From: Ovis canadensis
Lineage: Eukaryota; Chordata; Mammalia; Artiodactyla; Bovidae
Assembly: GCF_042477335.2 (NCBI RefSeq)
Contig: NC_091246.1
Location: 22,937,001-23,001,000 of the forward strand
Length of the DNA stretch: 64,000 nt
Direction of reading: 5' to 3'
The position numbers and the translations under genes were made by a program. Numbering within the stretch: position 1 is the stretch's first letter; each line of letters opens with the position of its first letter. The notes under the pieces were generated by a model. It was not told the DNA's origin. It ran no database searches and saw only the letters and a list, made by a program, of their open reading frames with translations. Below are positions 45,938 through 57,426 of this stretch, piece after piece.

Positions 45938-46140
45938 ACCTTCCCTGGTGGCTCAGAGGATAAAGAATCTGCCTCAGTGCAGGAGCTTCAGCTGGATCCC
46001 TGAGTTGGGAAGATTTCCTGAAGAAGGAAATGGCCACCCACTCCAGTATTCTTGCCTGGAGAATCCTAGAGATAGAGGAGCCTGGTGGGCTACAGTCTAT
46101 GGAGTCACAAAAGCAGATATGACCAAGCGACTAACACTAA
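45938..46140 (+). mobile_element. Bov-tA SINE
   Basis: Plus-oriented Bov-tA (CTTCCCTGGTGGCTCAGAGG ... GACCAAGCGACTAACAC). Confidence 0.88.
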
Positions 46141-46209
46141 TGTCACAGGGATTGGAAGGACAGGGAGATCAGGGGGCTGGGGGAGAGGAGGAGAGAGACA
46201 AAAGTTATG

Positions 46210-46418
46210 CAGTTTATTTTATTTTTTTAGTTATTATTATTTTAAAAATATTTATTTGGCTGGGCTGGGTCTTAGTTGTGGCACGCAGGGTCTTTAGTTG
46301 AAGCCTGTGAGCTCTTATTTGTGGCATGTGGGATCTAGTTCCCTGACCAAGGATCAAACTCAGGTCCCCTGCATTGAGAACTTGGGATCTTAGCCAATGG
46401 ACCACCAGGGGAGGCCCA
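46210..46418 (-). mobile_element. CHR-type SINE
   Basis: Minus-oriented CHR (TATTTGGCTGGGCTGGGTCT ... GGACCACCAGGGGAGGCC) with its A-rich tail reading as T/A-rich sequence on the left. Confidence 0.85.
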
Positions 46419-47569
46419 TGGAGTTCATTTTAGCCAAGTGTGGTCCTGAGGGTCTGAATCATGAAGACATTCATGAATGGACTCTTTTTGACTCCCTTTC
46501 AATCACCCTCAATCTCCATCTCTCTCACACACACAATCTTTTTTTCCCCCTTCTCTATTTCCATCTATTACTGTTATGCTTTAAAAAAATTTTTTTTTGG
46601 CATGATTCTTGAAATACTAACCTCAAATAATCAACAAGTATTCACAACTATGTTATAAAGTCTGCCATTTCTTATGGGAAAACATTAATTTATGAGTGAT
46701 GAGTGTCTGATACACTTCAACTGAATAATAAATAAACATAATTTGGGATAGACTAATTGTCAAATGTCTTTGGAAGTAAAGATAAACTTCCTTAAATTTT
46801 TTTTTTAAATTTTTTCCCTGTTATTCTCTAATGTAGCAGTCCACAGTGTTTTTTGGCACAACTGGTTTTGTGGAAGACAGTTTTTCCATAGACAAGTGTG
46901 AGGGTAAAGGGGGAGGGGTGAGGGGTGGGGGAAGGGATTGGGGATGGTTTCCAGATGATTCAAGTGCATTACATTTATTGTGCGCTTAATTTCTATTGTT
47001 ATCACATCAGCTCCACCTCAGATCATCAGGCAATAGATCCCAGGGGTTGGGGGCCTCTGCTCTAAAGGAATCTGAAGCTTTGGCCTTCTCCCATGAGGAA
47101 CATGGAAGCTTCTTGATGCCACAGAGAAATACTATTTGTCTTGTTCATAAATTATCTTTAGGATCTTGCCCATTATCTGGCACCTCATAGGTGTAGAGGG
47201 ACTGCATAGCAATTAAGGGCACAGACTCTTAATGTAATGTGAGCCACATAGGTGATTTTAAATTTTATAATAACTACACTAAAAAAGTAAGAAGAAATGA
47301 GTGACATGGATTTTACTAACACGTTTTATTTTGCCCAGTATGTAAAAAATGTTGTTTTGACTGTGTAATGCATATAAAAATCACTGAGCTGATGAAACAA
47401 AATTATTTTAAGGCAGGACAAGAAAAATTGAACCTAAAATTTTATCTGCTGTTTGAGTCACTCTGCTCTCCCCTTCATACGCATTGGGCGTCTGCACTGT
47501 ACATAGACTCCTTAGAAGATCTAGAAGACACAGGAATGCGTGCTCACCAACAAAAAAATTAACTAAAAA
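46419..47569. other. No gene seen
   Basis: AT-rich intergenic sequence with T-runs near 46588 and 46798. A G-rich patch lies at 46900-46945. No exon recognised. Confidence 0.4.
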
Positions 47570-47900
47570 CCCCACCAATTTTCTGTCAGTGCCAGCAAGG
47601 TAACTCCTTAGGAGATAACATTCCTTTCTCAATTCTGTAAGAAGTCATGATGACTCACTACTTGCCTTGTTAGATCATGTAAACCATCAATATGTTTCTC
47701 GTACGTATAACACTTTGTCTCAAAAGCTTATATAACTGTGCTTTGACCTCTAATGGATCTTTGAGTTCCAATGGGTGGAACAGTCCTCAGTGCTTTCTGA
47801 GAGACTGTCTCCTGGGTTGTAATCCTCAGATTGGCTTGAATAAAATTTTCCATTTATTTCTTAGATTGGCTATTGAGTATTTTTTTCTTGGACAGAGCTG
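47570..47900 (+). mobile_element. Solo LTR of an endogenous retrovirus
   Basis: Typical LTR order: a TATA-like CTTATATAACTGTGC near 47728, then GAGACTGTCTCCTGGGTTG and a poly(A) signal AATAAAATTT near 47839. No internal retroviral genes adjoin it. Family name not assigned. Confidence 0.65.
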
Positions 47901-47947
47901 TTTCACATCGTGTGTTTTGTGCTGAGTGTCCAAAATGCAGTGTGCCA

Positions 47948-48090
47948 GGGCTTCCCTGGATGTCCAGTAGTTAAGACTCTAAGCTTCCACTGCAGGAATC
48001 ATGGGCTCAATCTCTGGTTGGGAAATTAAGACCCTGCATGCCACACCATGGGGAAAAAACCAAACAAACAAACAAAGAAGCAAACAAAAC
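47948..48090 (+). mobile_element. CHR-type SINE
   Basis: Head GGGCTTCCCTGGATGTCCAG, body GGGAAATTAAGACCCTGCAT, tail with (CAAA)n. Confidence 0.85.
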
Positions 48091-48161
48091 AACCCCGCAA
48101 TTCAGGGTGTGTTTTACAGTCACAGCACATCTCAGTTTGGACTTGCCCCATTCAGGTGCCC

Positions 48162-48218
48162 AATGTGGCTCAGCCATGTATTGGTTATAAATGTGGCTCA
48201 GCCACTTTATTGGTTATA
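48162..48218 (+). repeat. 28/29-bp tandem duplication
   Basis: Two adjacent units (48162-48189 and 48190-48218) share AATGTGGCTCAGCCA and TATTGGTTATA, differing by one inserted base and one or two changes. Confidence 0.85.
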
Positions 48219-49490
48219 AACACCCTCAGGGCCTGTTTCAGAGGAGGAAAAAAGGGCAGCAGTTTACTGCCCAAACTGCCTTGGATTCCAGGACTGTGCC
48301 TTTAAAGGGATTTTGGGGCTTGGCCTCCACTCTTGAAGAAATGGGGATGAGAGTAGTTATGGGGACAAATTAATACAAGATCAGGGCTTGGCCCAGAGCA
48401 GAGATTCAGATCCTTTGAGCTTTGGATATGTCCTTTTGTGGCACTGAAACATTGGTCACCTCTTTTCTGCTTTGATGCACACTAGAGTTTCTCCCATTCT
48501 AAAGTGTTTCTCCAAAAATCCATGTCCACACCTGTATAGAGCTCCCTCTGCTCCCCCGCAAATTCTCCATGGTTTCTCCACTCCTGCACCTCCTGTTCAT
48601 CTCTCTCCTTCTGCACAGAGCTTGACACTCACCATCCCCTGCAAGTGCAGTAGTCTTCTCAAATTTAGGAACGGGAAATGAAGTGAGAGTTTCAAGTGTT
48701 AAAGAGATGGTGGGGGCTTTGGGGCGTTATGTGGGATAGCATGGTGTGGAGTCTTGTTGGGTTGTTGTGGGGCCATTTGGGGTCTTTTTGGGGTGGCTGT
48801 GGGATCTTGTGGGGCCGAAGGGGAGTCTTGCGGGGTCTTATGGGGCTGTGTGTGGGTGGGGAAGTACAACTGCTTGGAGCTGATGTAGCTGTTCCCTGGT
48901 GAAGGAGTGGGAACTATCACACCCATAAGGTGGTTCCTTCTGCCCAAGGTGGACCCTCTGATGCTAAACTTTTTCAAACAGAGTACATCCATCATGGACA
49001 CACAGCTGTGAAGATCATTTCTAACCAGAACTGGGGCAGATGGAGAGCCTTTTAGGATTGGAAGCATTCTGGGTTTTCAGTCTGCTACCCCTTTCTGCAG
49101 GAACGAGATGGGCCAGCAGAACCAACCTCAGAGCAGAATAGGAGGCCAGTGCCCATGTATTTCTGAGCTTCCTGGAATGCAGAGCAGAAAGCAGGTTTCT
49201 GAGATGGAATTCTCCATGGGAGACCATCAGAGAAGCTTCATATGGCATTTTGAGGTAGTCTTTTTGACAATTTTCAACAATACTTCCCACTCTACTTCTC
49301 AACACTTGGATCTTTCCAAGTTTGCTCTATTTAAATCTTTCAGCTCAGGACAGACTTTGGTGGAAATAATTTCTTTTTTTTCTGAGGCAATGCCAAATTA
49401 ATTGAACAAGTTGCAAATTAATCCAGCCAGAAGCAAAACAAAACTATGGAGCTTGAAAGAAAACGCTAGATAGTGGTCAAAATGTGATCA
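48219..49490. other. No gene seen; G-rich low-complexity stretch
   Basis: The part 48705-48870 is a loose repeat of GGGGTCTT/GTGGGG-like words with no coding meaning. The remainder is unassigned. Confidence 0.45.
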
Positions 49491-49705
49491 AAAGCCTTTG
49501 GTATGGATCACAACAAACTGTGGAAAATTCTTAAAAAGACGGGAATACCAGCCTCCTGAGAAACCTTACCTGCCTCCTGAGAAACCTTATGCAGGTCAAG
49601 AAGTAACAGTCAGAACTGGACATGGAACAATGGATGGTTCAAAATTGGGAAAGGAGAACTTGAAGGTTATATATTGTCACCCTGCTTATTTTTCATATTT
49701 GCAGA

Positions 49706-49911
49706 GTGAAAGTGTTAGTTGTGCAGTCATGCTGACTCTTTGCAACTCCATGGACGATAGCCCACCAGGCTCCTCTGTCCTTGGACTTCTATGAGCAATA
49801 ATACTGGAGTGGGTAGCCATCCCCATCTCCAGAGGACCTTCCCAACCTAGGGATTGAACCGCATCTCCTGCATGGGTAGGAGGATTTTTAACACTGAGTC
49901 CCCAGGGAAGC
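49706..49911 (-). mobile_element. Bov-tA SINE nested in BovB
   Basis: Minus-oriented Bov-tA. Host BovB sequence resumes at about 49916 (ATGGGAAATGCTGGGC). Confidence 0.85.
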
Positions 49912-49974
49912 TCTTCATGGGAAATGCTGGGCAAGATGAATCACAAGTTGGAATCAAGACTGCTGGGAGAAATG

Positions 49975-50180
49975 TGTGTGTGTGTTATGTGTGTGTTAGT
50001 CGCTCAGTCGTGTTCGACTCTTTGCTACCCCATGGACTGTAGCCCACCAGGCTTCTCTGTCCATGGAATTCTCCAGGCAAGAATACTGGAGTGGCTTGCC
50101 ATTCCCTTCTCCAGAGGAACTTCCCAACCCAGGAATCGAACCCTGGTCTCCTGCATGGCAGGCAGATTCTTTACCGTTTA
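49975..50180 (-). mobile_element. Bov-tA SINE nested in BovB, with (GT)n
   Basis: Minus-oriented Bov-tA with a GT-rich run at its left edge. Some host BovB sequence is lost at this site. Confidence 0.85.
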
Positions 50181-50307
50181 TGATACCATTATAATGCAGA
50201 AAGTGAAGAGGAATTTAAGAACTTCTTGATGAAGGTCAAAGAGGATAGTGAAAAAGCTGGCTTAAAACTCAGCATTCAAAAACTAAGATCATGGCATCTG
50301 GTTGTAT

Positions 50308-50544
50308 CAGTTCAGTTCAGTTCTGTCACTCAGTCGTGTCCGACTCTTTGCGACCCCATGAATCACAGCATGCCAGGCCTCCTTGTCCATCACCAACTCC
50401 CGGAGTTCACTCAGATTCACGTCCATTGAGTCAGTGATGCCATCCAGCCATCTCATCCTCTGTCGTCCCCTTCTCCTCCTGCCCCCAATCCCTCTCAGCA
50501 TCAGAGTCTTTTCCAATAATTTAACTCTTCGCATGAGGTGGCCA
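50308..50544 (-). mobile_element. BovB 3' end nested in an older BovB
   Basis: Minus-oriented terminal 237 bp of BovB inside the plus-oriented copy. The host resumes at GGCAAATAGAAGGGG. Confidence 0.88.
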
Positions 50545-50770
50545 GGCAAATAGAAGGGGAAAAAAGTGGAAACAGTGACAGATTTTCTTTGCTTGGGTTT
50601 CCAAATAACTGCAGATGTTGACTGTAGCCATGAAATTAAAAGAGGCTTGCTCCTTGGAAGGAAAACTATGACAAACCTAGGCAGTACATTGAAAAGCAGA
50701 CACTTTGCCGACAAAGCTCCGTCTAGTCAAAACTATGGTTTTTCCAGTAGTCACGTATGGACGTGAACTG

Positions 50771-50985
50771 GGGCTTCCCAGGTGGCACAGTGGTAAAAAA
50801 TCTGCCTGACAAGGCAGATATGCAAGAGACACAGTTTTAGTCTCTAGGTCAGGAAGATCCCCTGAAGTAGGAAAATGGCAACCCTCTCCAGTCTTCTTGC
50901 CTGGGAAATTCCATGGACAGAGGAACCTGGCAGGCTACAGTCCATAGCATCACAAAGAGTTGGACATGATTGACTACACATCCAC
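50771..50985 (+). mobile_element. Bov-tA SINE nested in BovB
   Basis: Plus-oriented Bov-tA. The host words TATGGACGTGA and ACATGGATGTGA on each side look like a diverged target duplication. Confidence 0.85.
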
Positions 50986-51390
50986 CCACATGGATGTGAG
51001 AGTTGGACTATAAAGAAAGCTGAGTGCCAGAGTTGATGCTTTCTAACTGTGCTGGAGAACACTCTTGAGAGTCCCTTGGACTGCAAGGAGACCAAACCAG
51101 TCAATCCTGAAGGAAATCAACCCTGAATATTCATTGCAAGGACTGATGCTGAAACTGAAGCTACAATACTTTGGCCACCTGATGTGAAGAGGTGGAAAAG
51201 ACCCTAATGCTGAGAAAGACTACGGGCAGGAGAAGAGGGGGCAGCAAAGGTTGAGGTGGTTATAAATAGCATCACGGACTCAACTGACATGAGTTTGAGC
51301 AAAATCATGGAGATAGTGAAGGACAGGGAAGCCTGGTGTGCTGCAGTCCAAGGGGTTGCAAAGAGTAGGATGCGACTGAGTGATTGAACA

Positions 51391-52166
51391 ACAGCAACAA
51401 CAAAATGTGATCATATCTAGTGCCCCACCCTGCTTGTTAATCACCACAATGAGATAAGCAAAAGGTCATGCAGCTTCCCACCCCTTTCTCTCCTGGTCCC
51501 TGCACCTTGGGGGCAGTTTACAATTTATTTCCTTTCTATTTTCCTGGAATTATATTCTACTAAAATTCCCTTGAGATTTGCTCAGTCCATTGGAATTCAA
51601 GAAAAGTGGGCCCTGATATACAGCATAAATGTCTAAATCTTGACTCATGACCTTCTATGTATTATGTAGGCATGGCAGCAGCTTTTATAACATAGTTCAT
51701 TTCACGATTAAGAAATTTTTTTTTCATTATTTAAATGTTGATCAGAGGACATGGATGAGGAAACTGCAGTAGCAAGTTCTGTAGTACTGGGGTAGGTAAG
51801 TGTGACTCAGTCTGGCCCTATGTTTGCTACTGGGGGACGCTTGCTGTTGGGCGACGCTGGCCGCACTGCACCTGGGCATATTGTGGATGCAGAAGAGGCC
51901 TTTCATTCCTTAACTAATTCATCTGCCGTCATATCTCTTAAAACCAATCACCTTGATGACGCTGTGTGGTCTGGTCTATTCTGCGACAGGGTGGGGGCAA
52001 TCTCCAATCAGGTTTCCTAAATCCTGACCCAGTGCTCAATGTCTCAGTAGCTGCGCAAAGTTCTCTTGTTGTACGCACCGGAAACTAGTGCTCTTCCGAG
52101 TGCGCCTGGCCACTCCCAGAACTACTTTTAGAGAAGATTGTGTTAAGGGAGGGGGCCTTGGAAGGT
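51391..52166. other. Homeobox gene 5' flank
   Basis: Mostly unique sequence with CCAATCA at 51944-51950 and again near 52003-52009. A plus-strand frame (51802-52020) is open for 72 codons but shows no recognisable domain. Confidence 0.45.
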
Positions 52167-52167
52167 G

Positions 52168-52176
52168 TTTAAAAGG
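52168..52176 (+). promoter_or_regulatory. Candidate TATA box of the homeobox gene
   Basis: TTTAAAAGG lies about 110 bp upstream of the start codon. A start of transcription near 52200 would give a 5' UTR of about 80 nt. Confidence 0.5.
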
Positions 52177-52278
52177 GGCTTGACTGGGTGGGTCCCTCCA
52201 GTGCCTCTACAGGACTCCAGGAGAGAGGGAGGCAGTTCTTGCTGAAGTTCCTTGCTCGTCTTGAGGCACATCCTCAGC

Positions 52279-55200
52279 ATGTCTTCTTCGGAGGGTGAGT
52301 CTTTGGGAGGAGGGCTCTTGTGCACTAATGCGGAAGAGTCTGGGCTGTGGGGTATTCGCAGGGCTCAGCTGGAGTGCTTTGAAGTTTTCTGTTCATTGTG
52401 CCATTTAGTGCTGAGACTTGGAAAGAGGGAAAGGCTAACTAGACCAGGCCCTGAAAAAGCCTCCTTAGAGAAGGAGCTCAAGATGGTAGTAGGCACCCAT
52501 CATGGTTTTGTTTGTTTTTTTTTTTCCCTTAAATTCAGAAATGTGGAAAGTTCCCTTTGCAGGATGCAGCGGTTCTAGATTGCTTTGAGGAGGGCTTAAA
52601 GGGGGAAGGGAGCCTAGCTTCTCCAGGGCCTGATATTTTGCCCATTTTCCATCAGAGAGTGAATTTGGTTTAGAACTGAGTCAGCGGTGAGCCCAGTTCT
52701 AATGGACTTGGGAGCCCAAAGCCAAAATTGAGGACTGGGGAGCTTGCCCTGGTTACAAGCAGAAATGCAAATATTAATGTGTAGAATTCCACGATGTTTG
52801 GTTTTTCTCAGATGAGATTTCCTCGTTTTAATTTTTGACATCTCCTAATACCTGCATATTTTGAGTCCTCTCATAGGTGGTGGGTACATATTAGTGGGGG
52901 TCTTGACAGACACATCTGGGCATTCCCAGGCCAGTGTCTGGACCTGTGCATTGCGTTGTCATTATAATTTATATGGCAGATGCCCCAAGAATTGTTTGGG
53001 GTGCACCGACGTTTTCGGGATCGGTAAGATGTGCAGGTGGAATCCTGAGTTGGGAGCTGAGGGCGAGTCCGTATTTAATGGGATTCCTCAGAGGGTGCCA
53101 GGCCAGGAGCAGAATCCCAGGAGTGGGCTTGTGAGAGCTCTGCAAGGGGGCCTAAGCTTCCTGCCCAGAAACAAAATTCCTTCTCTTTGGGAGGTTGCAA
53201 AGTGAGCAAGTCTCATCTCTCACACAGAGATGCAGAGGTTACAAGTGAACCGAAATGTGAGGCCTGAGGCTAAAGTCTGTTTCTCATTCTGGATCTGTTC
53301 TAGAGTCGCTTTCTGGACCTGCTCCACAGTCTAAAGAAGGCCAGAGGCGCAGGAGAACCAAGTACGACAAAAACCAGTACAAGGTTCTTTTTGAGGCTTT
53401 CAAAAGTGACGCTTACCCCGATATTAATGCCAGAATGGCTCTGGCTGAGCAAATCAAGGTTCCTGAGTCAAGAATCCAGGTAAAAATGTAAATGCTTGAC
53501 AGGAGGGCAGGGCTGGGTGGGGCACCAGCCCACGTGTTAACTGTCTGTTTTTAATACTGGTTTTAAAAGCCCTGCTTTGAGTTAATCCTCTTAATATTGC
53601 TGTGAGGTAGACATTATCCCCATTTACAGGAAAATAAAGGTTAGAGGTTAGTAATTTAGGTTACTGCTCTGGCAAGGGGTGGAGTCTAAACTGGCTTCTG
53701 TGGGTTCTATCTGTCAAATATTTACCATGTTAGAAATTGAAAACTGAGAACTGAAAAAAAGGGGGGAAAAATAAATTGAAACTGAGACATTTCAAAATAT
53801 TCACTAATTCAGCAAAAATAACCATAATAAACCTGTGCTGCAGTTCATGAGGCTGCAAAGTATCTTAGCGACTGAACAACAATAAACTCGTTACATGTTA
53901 ACCTTGAAGTATTTTTTAAGAAAAGCAACCATGGTTTCAAAGCCTGAAAACTGTCTTAGAGGAATGGCAGAATAAGACTCAGAGGCTGGTTTCTCAGTTC
54001 CTTGCATTCCCTTTGCTGTACCAGCTCTCTGGGCCTCTGGGAATCAGAATATAGGAAGGAAGCAAAAGAGCAAAGCCAAGTCACATCTGGGTGTTGTAAA
54101 GAAAATGGTTTTGATTTCGCAGGGATCCCCCAAAGGAGACTGGAGGTCCCAGGGATCTTGGATCTTTAGTTCTCTGGGTCACAGCCTTGGGGGCACACTG
54201 TAGTCTCTCTGATTCCTCCTCCAGGAAGTCTACTGGGATGAGTCTGGGTCCAGCCTGGGAATTTAAATAACACCCCCTCCTCTGCCCTCTAGGTGATTGA
54301 AGTGTGAGGTCAAGTCTGAAAACTGCTGCTGCTGCTCTTAATGAAATTCAGGTCTCTGAGGGGGGAGCTGGAATATACACAGGCTGTTTAGAAAGCCTCC
54401 CAGGTGATTCTGATGTGTAGCTAGGATTGAAATCTCTGTTCTTGACCAGTGGTTTTCAGTCCTAGATTAAGGTCTCCTGCACTGGCAAGCAGATTCTTTA
54501 CCACTAGTGCTGTCTGGGAAGCCCAGGAGACGTAAGAGACTAAGAGACTTGGGTTCCATCCCTGGGTTGGGAAGATCCCCTGGAGAAAGGAATGGCAACC
54601 CACTTCAATATTCTTGCCTGAAGAATCCTATGGACAGAGCAGCCTGGTGGGCTATGGTCCATAGGGTCACACAGAGTTGTACATTACTGAAGCGACTTAG
54701 CAGGCAGGCAGGTACAACTTCACAACCACTTATGGGCAGAAGTGCTGGGTTCAGAAGTTCAGTAGAAGGTTCTGGGTTTCCGTTTATACTTCAGGTAGCA
54801 TCTGGAGCCAGATGGGAAACCTTGAAGTTTAAAAGCTCAGCTATGGGACATCCCTCTGGCGGCACCTGGTAGACACCCTATTAGGGCCAGAGAGTGAAAG
54901 TCGATTAGCCGTGTCCAGCTCTTTGCCACCCAGTACCTGCCAGACTCTTCTGTCCATGGGATTTCCCAAAGGGACAATAATGGAGTGGATTGCCATTCCC
55001 TTCTCCAGAGGCTCTTTCCTGACCCAGGGATTGAGCCCGGGTCTTTTGCATTGCAGGCAGATTCTTTACCATCTGAGCCACCTGGGAAACCCAATTAGGG
55101 GCCAGCTACTGCTAACTCACTTCAGTCGTGTCCAACTCTGTGCGACCCCATAGACGGCAGCCCACCAGGCTCCCCCGTCTCTGAGATTCTCCAGGCAAGA

Positions 55201-57426
55201 ACACTGGAGTGGGTTGCCATTTCCTTCTCCAATGCATGAAAGTGAAAAGTGAAAGGGAAGTCGCCCAGTCGTATCCGACTCTTAGTGACCCCATGGACTG
55301 CAGCCTACCAGGCTCCTTCGTTCATAGGATTTTCCAGGCAAGAGTACTGGAGTGGGATGCCATTGCTTTCTCCGAATTAGGGGCCAGAGAGACTGGGAAA
55401 GTTTCCTGGTTGGAGATCAGCTTAGCATTTGCAAAGGCCATGGTGTGGGGGAAGAAGCCAGCATCCTGTGCCTACCTGGAGGTGGGCTTGCCTTGGGGCC
55501 AGAGTGTGTACAGGAGAGTGCAGGGTTGGAATTTAGGGAATGTCCCTCCTCCCTCACCTCCATTTGTAAGTCTGAGCCTTTGTCCTGCAGTTTCCCTGGG
55601 GGAGTTGTTTTCCCTAGGGAATTGTCTGTGAAGTTCCTTTATTGTTCTATTCCATCTTCAGGGCCTGCCTAGTGGCTGGGCTTATAAAGAGGCCACTGTT
55701 GTGTTCCTGGAGGGCAAAGGGGAGGCCTGGCAGAACTGGACCAGGGTGAGGGGTAAAGAGGTGCCTCCAGGAGAAGGAGTAGCCCTGGGGGAAGTAGAAC
55801 CCCATCTCAAATCTAGAGGAGGCAGAGAGGAGGCCTGCCTGGGAATGGGAAGAGAAGAGGACTGCCTATGTCAGGCAGAGGACTGCCTATGTCAGGCAGA
55901 GGAGAGGAGGTGGGACTAACAAAGTGTCTTGTTTCCAGGCCTCACTTGTCCAAGGTGAGGTACTAAAAGGACCCACAGAGGAACTGACACTGAACTGGGG
56001 CTTGGAGTGAAAAGGGGTTTTACTCAGAGGGGTTCTGTGTTATAAACTGCAAAATGATTACCACTGTAGTTTATCTAACACCTCATTCTGTCACGTAGTT
56101 AACATTTCTTTTTTATGTCAAGAACATTAAACATCTACTTTCTTAGTAACTTTCAAGTATTCTTTACAATTTTATTAGCTGTAATCACCATGCTGTAATT
56201 AGATCTCCAGAACTTGTTAATCTTATGACCTGAGAGTTGGTACCCTTTGACTAGCATCTGTCCAGTCCCGTCCGCCCCGCCTCCCCCGCCATGGGAGGAG
56301 GCTTCTTTCAAAGATAATCTGGATAAGAAGAGGTGAGTTGCAGTTGGCAGAGAAGAGCCAGGAGTGAAAGTGCAAGCACAGTGCAGACAAGGACTGGAAA
56401 GTAGAATGAGAAAGAAAGGGTGTGTCGCTATGGCGGCCTCCACAGTGTCCTCCATGCGCACATGATGCTTGGGGAGCTTGGCCCGATGGTTAAGGTTGCG
56501 CTACACCTTGAATGATTTGAATCAGCTTACCACGAATTGTATTTTGAATTCTACCTTAAGTCACATGCTCCTTGGTGGTGATAATTATGGGACTGGGCTT
56601 AATTGGAAAATATCTTTTGTCTTCTCATTCCTTTGACTCAGTGTCTCTTCCTTTCTCCATCTCCCTCCTCCTATCCCCGCCCCTCTAGGTGTGGTTTCAG
56701 AACAGAAGAGCTCGAGATCCTCGCAAGAACCCAAAGAAGAAAAAGGCACGCCCCCTGGTTCCAGAACCCATTCATGGAAGAGTTGGTGCCCCAGTTCCAA
56801 GACCCAGTCAGGGTGGACTCTGTGCCCCCAACTGCCCTTGCCAGCAGTGTCTTCTTACGGCCCAGAGGAATGCCAGTTTATTTTCCTCAAAGCCAGGGAA
56901 TGCTTCTGATCAAGCTGGTTTTGGTGGGTATGTTGGTAACCCGAGCATGAATATGGCCTCGCATAACCTGCCAAGTGCAGCTGATGAGCCTTCTGGAGAC
57001 CTGCGCTGCTCTTTCTCCTCGAGTTTCAGCCTCCACCATTTCTCCTCAGGCTTCAACCCCGAAGATCTCACGGCTTCCCAACAGTCCTCTCCGCACCTGG
57101 AAGCTGGCTGTGCAGAGACTTATGTGGGGGCCCCGGAACAGCTCCTGGCTCAAGGGGATGAGACCCCACAGGGATACGAGCAACGTCCCCCCTCTGGTGA
57201 GCAGCAGCCATGGTGGAGCTCGCAGCCTTCACCAGAGATGAAGCCAGAGATGGAATTCGAGCAGTCATCGTCCCAGAGCCTGGAGACCGCTGTGCCACCC
57301 TGGTCCTGTTGGTCACTTCCTCAACCTCCTCTGCCCCAGGAGCTGTGTTCCCATCCTGCTTCTTCTGAGCCGTTTCCAAAGAAGGCACCTGCCAATATCA
57401 GGAGGCTGTATCATCCCTACCTCTGA
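52279..57426 (+). CDS. PRD-class, DUX-like single-homeodomain transcription factor
   Basis: Three exons join in phase: 52279-52294, 53304-53479 and 56689-57426. The first donor is GGTGAGT and the acceptors are TTCTAG and CCTCTAG. They encode 309 residues. A single homeodomain spans residues 19-78, with Arg5, Leu16, Phe20, Tyr25-Pro26, Leu34 and the recognition helix VWFQNRRAR (Gln50, Asn51). It should bind DNA in the nucleus. The second intron falls exactly between homeodomain positions 46 and 47, as in PRD-class genes. PESRIQ followed by WFQNRRAR resembles DUX-family homeodomains, but no second homeodomain and no paired domain are present. A basic stretch KNPKKKKARP (77-86) may be a nuclear localisation signal. 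The rest is Pro/Ser/Gln-rich with a cysteine cluster at 109-118, and may be an activation domain. The frame is open throughout. I cannot assign an established symbol; a divergent early-embryo PRD or single-DUX gene is the best guess. Confidence 0.9.
54466..54712. mobile_element. Two SINE pieces joined head to head
   Basis: A 58-bp minus-oriented Bov-tA head (54466-54523) meets a plus-oriented Bov-tA (54524-54712) whose own first bases are missing. Confidence 0.75.
54891..55094 (-). mobile_element. Bov-tA SINE
   Basis: Minus-oriented Bov-tA, with head end CTGAGCCACCTGGGAAACCC. Confidence 0.9.
55108..55374 (-). mobile_element. Bov-tA dimer
   Basis: Two tail-type units in tandem (about 55108-55240 and 55245-55374), minus-oriented and lacking tRNA-like heads. 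Confidence 0.85.
55857..55898 (+). repeat. Exact 21-bp tandem duplication
   Basis: Two identical adjacent units, 55857-55877 and 55878-55898, containing ACTGCCTATGTCAGGCA. Confidence 0.95.

Larger units (their letters stand above)
49492..51390 (+). mobile_element. Old BovB LINE copy with four nested insertions
   Basis: Sense BovB from the CAAAAGCCTTTGGTATGG part of the reverse transcriptase to near the 3' end (GCGACTGAGTGATTGAACAA). It is broken by Bov-tA at 49706-49911 and 49975-50180, a BovB tail at 50308-50544 and a Bov-tA at 50771-50985. A GCCTCCTGAGAAACCTTA unit is duplicated at about 49549-49588. Confidence 0.88.
53480..56688. other. Homeobox gene intron 2
   Basis: Contains SINEs at 54466-54712, 54891-55094 and 55108-55374, a 21-bp tandem duplication at 55857-55898, and an old-repeat-like stretch at about 56150-56280. 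No extra exon was recognised. Confidence 0.6.

Noticed and set aside
51802-52020. 72-codon plus-strand frame upstream of the homeobox exon 1
   Set aside because: Lies in the promoter flank, shows no domain, and does not join the homeobox frame.
56480-56525. Possible tRNA-like sequence (GGCCCGATGGTTAAGG)
   Set aside because: A short word resembles a tRNA D-arm region, but no cloverleaf or B-box could be completed.
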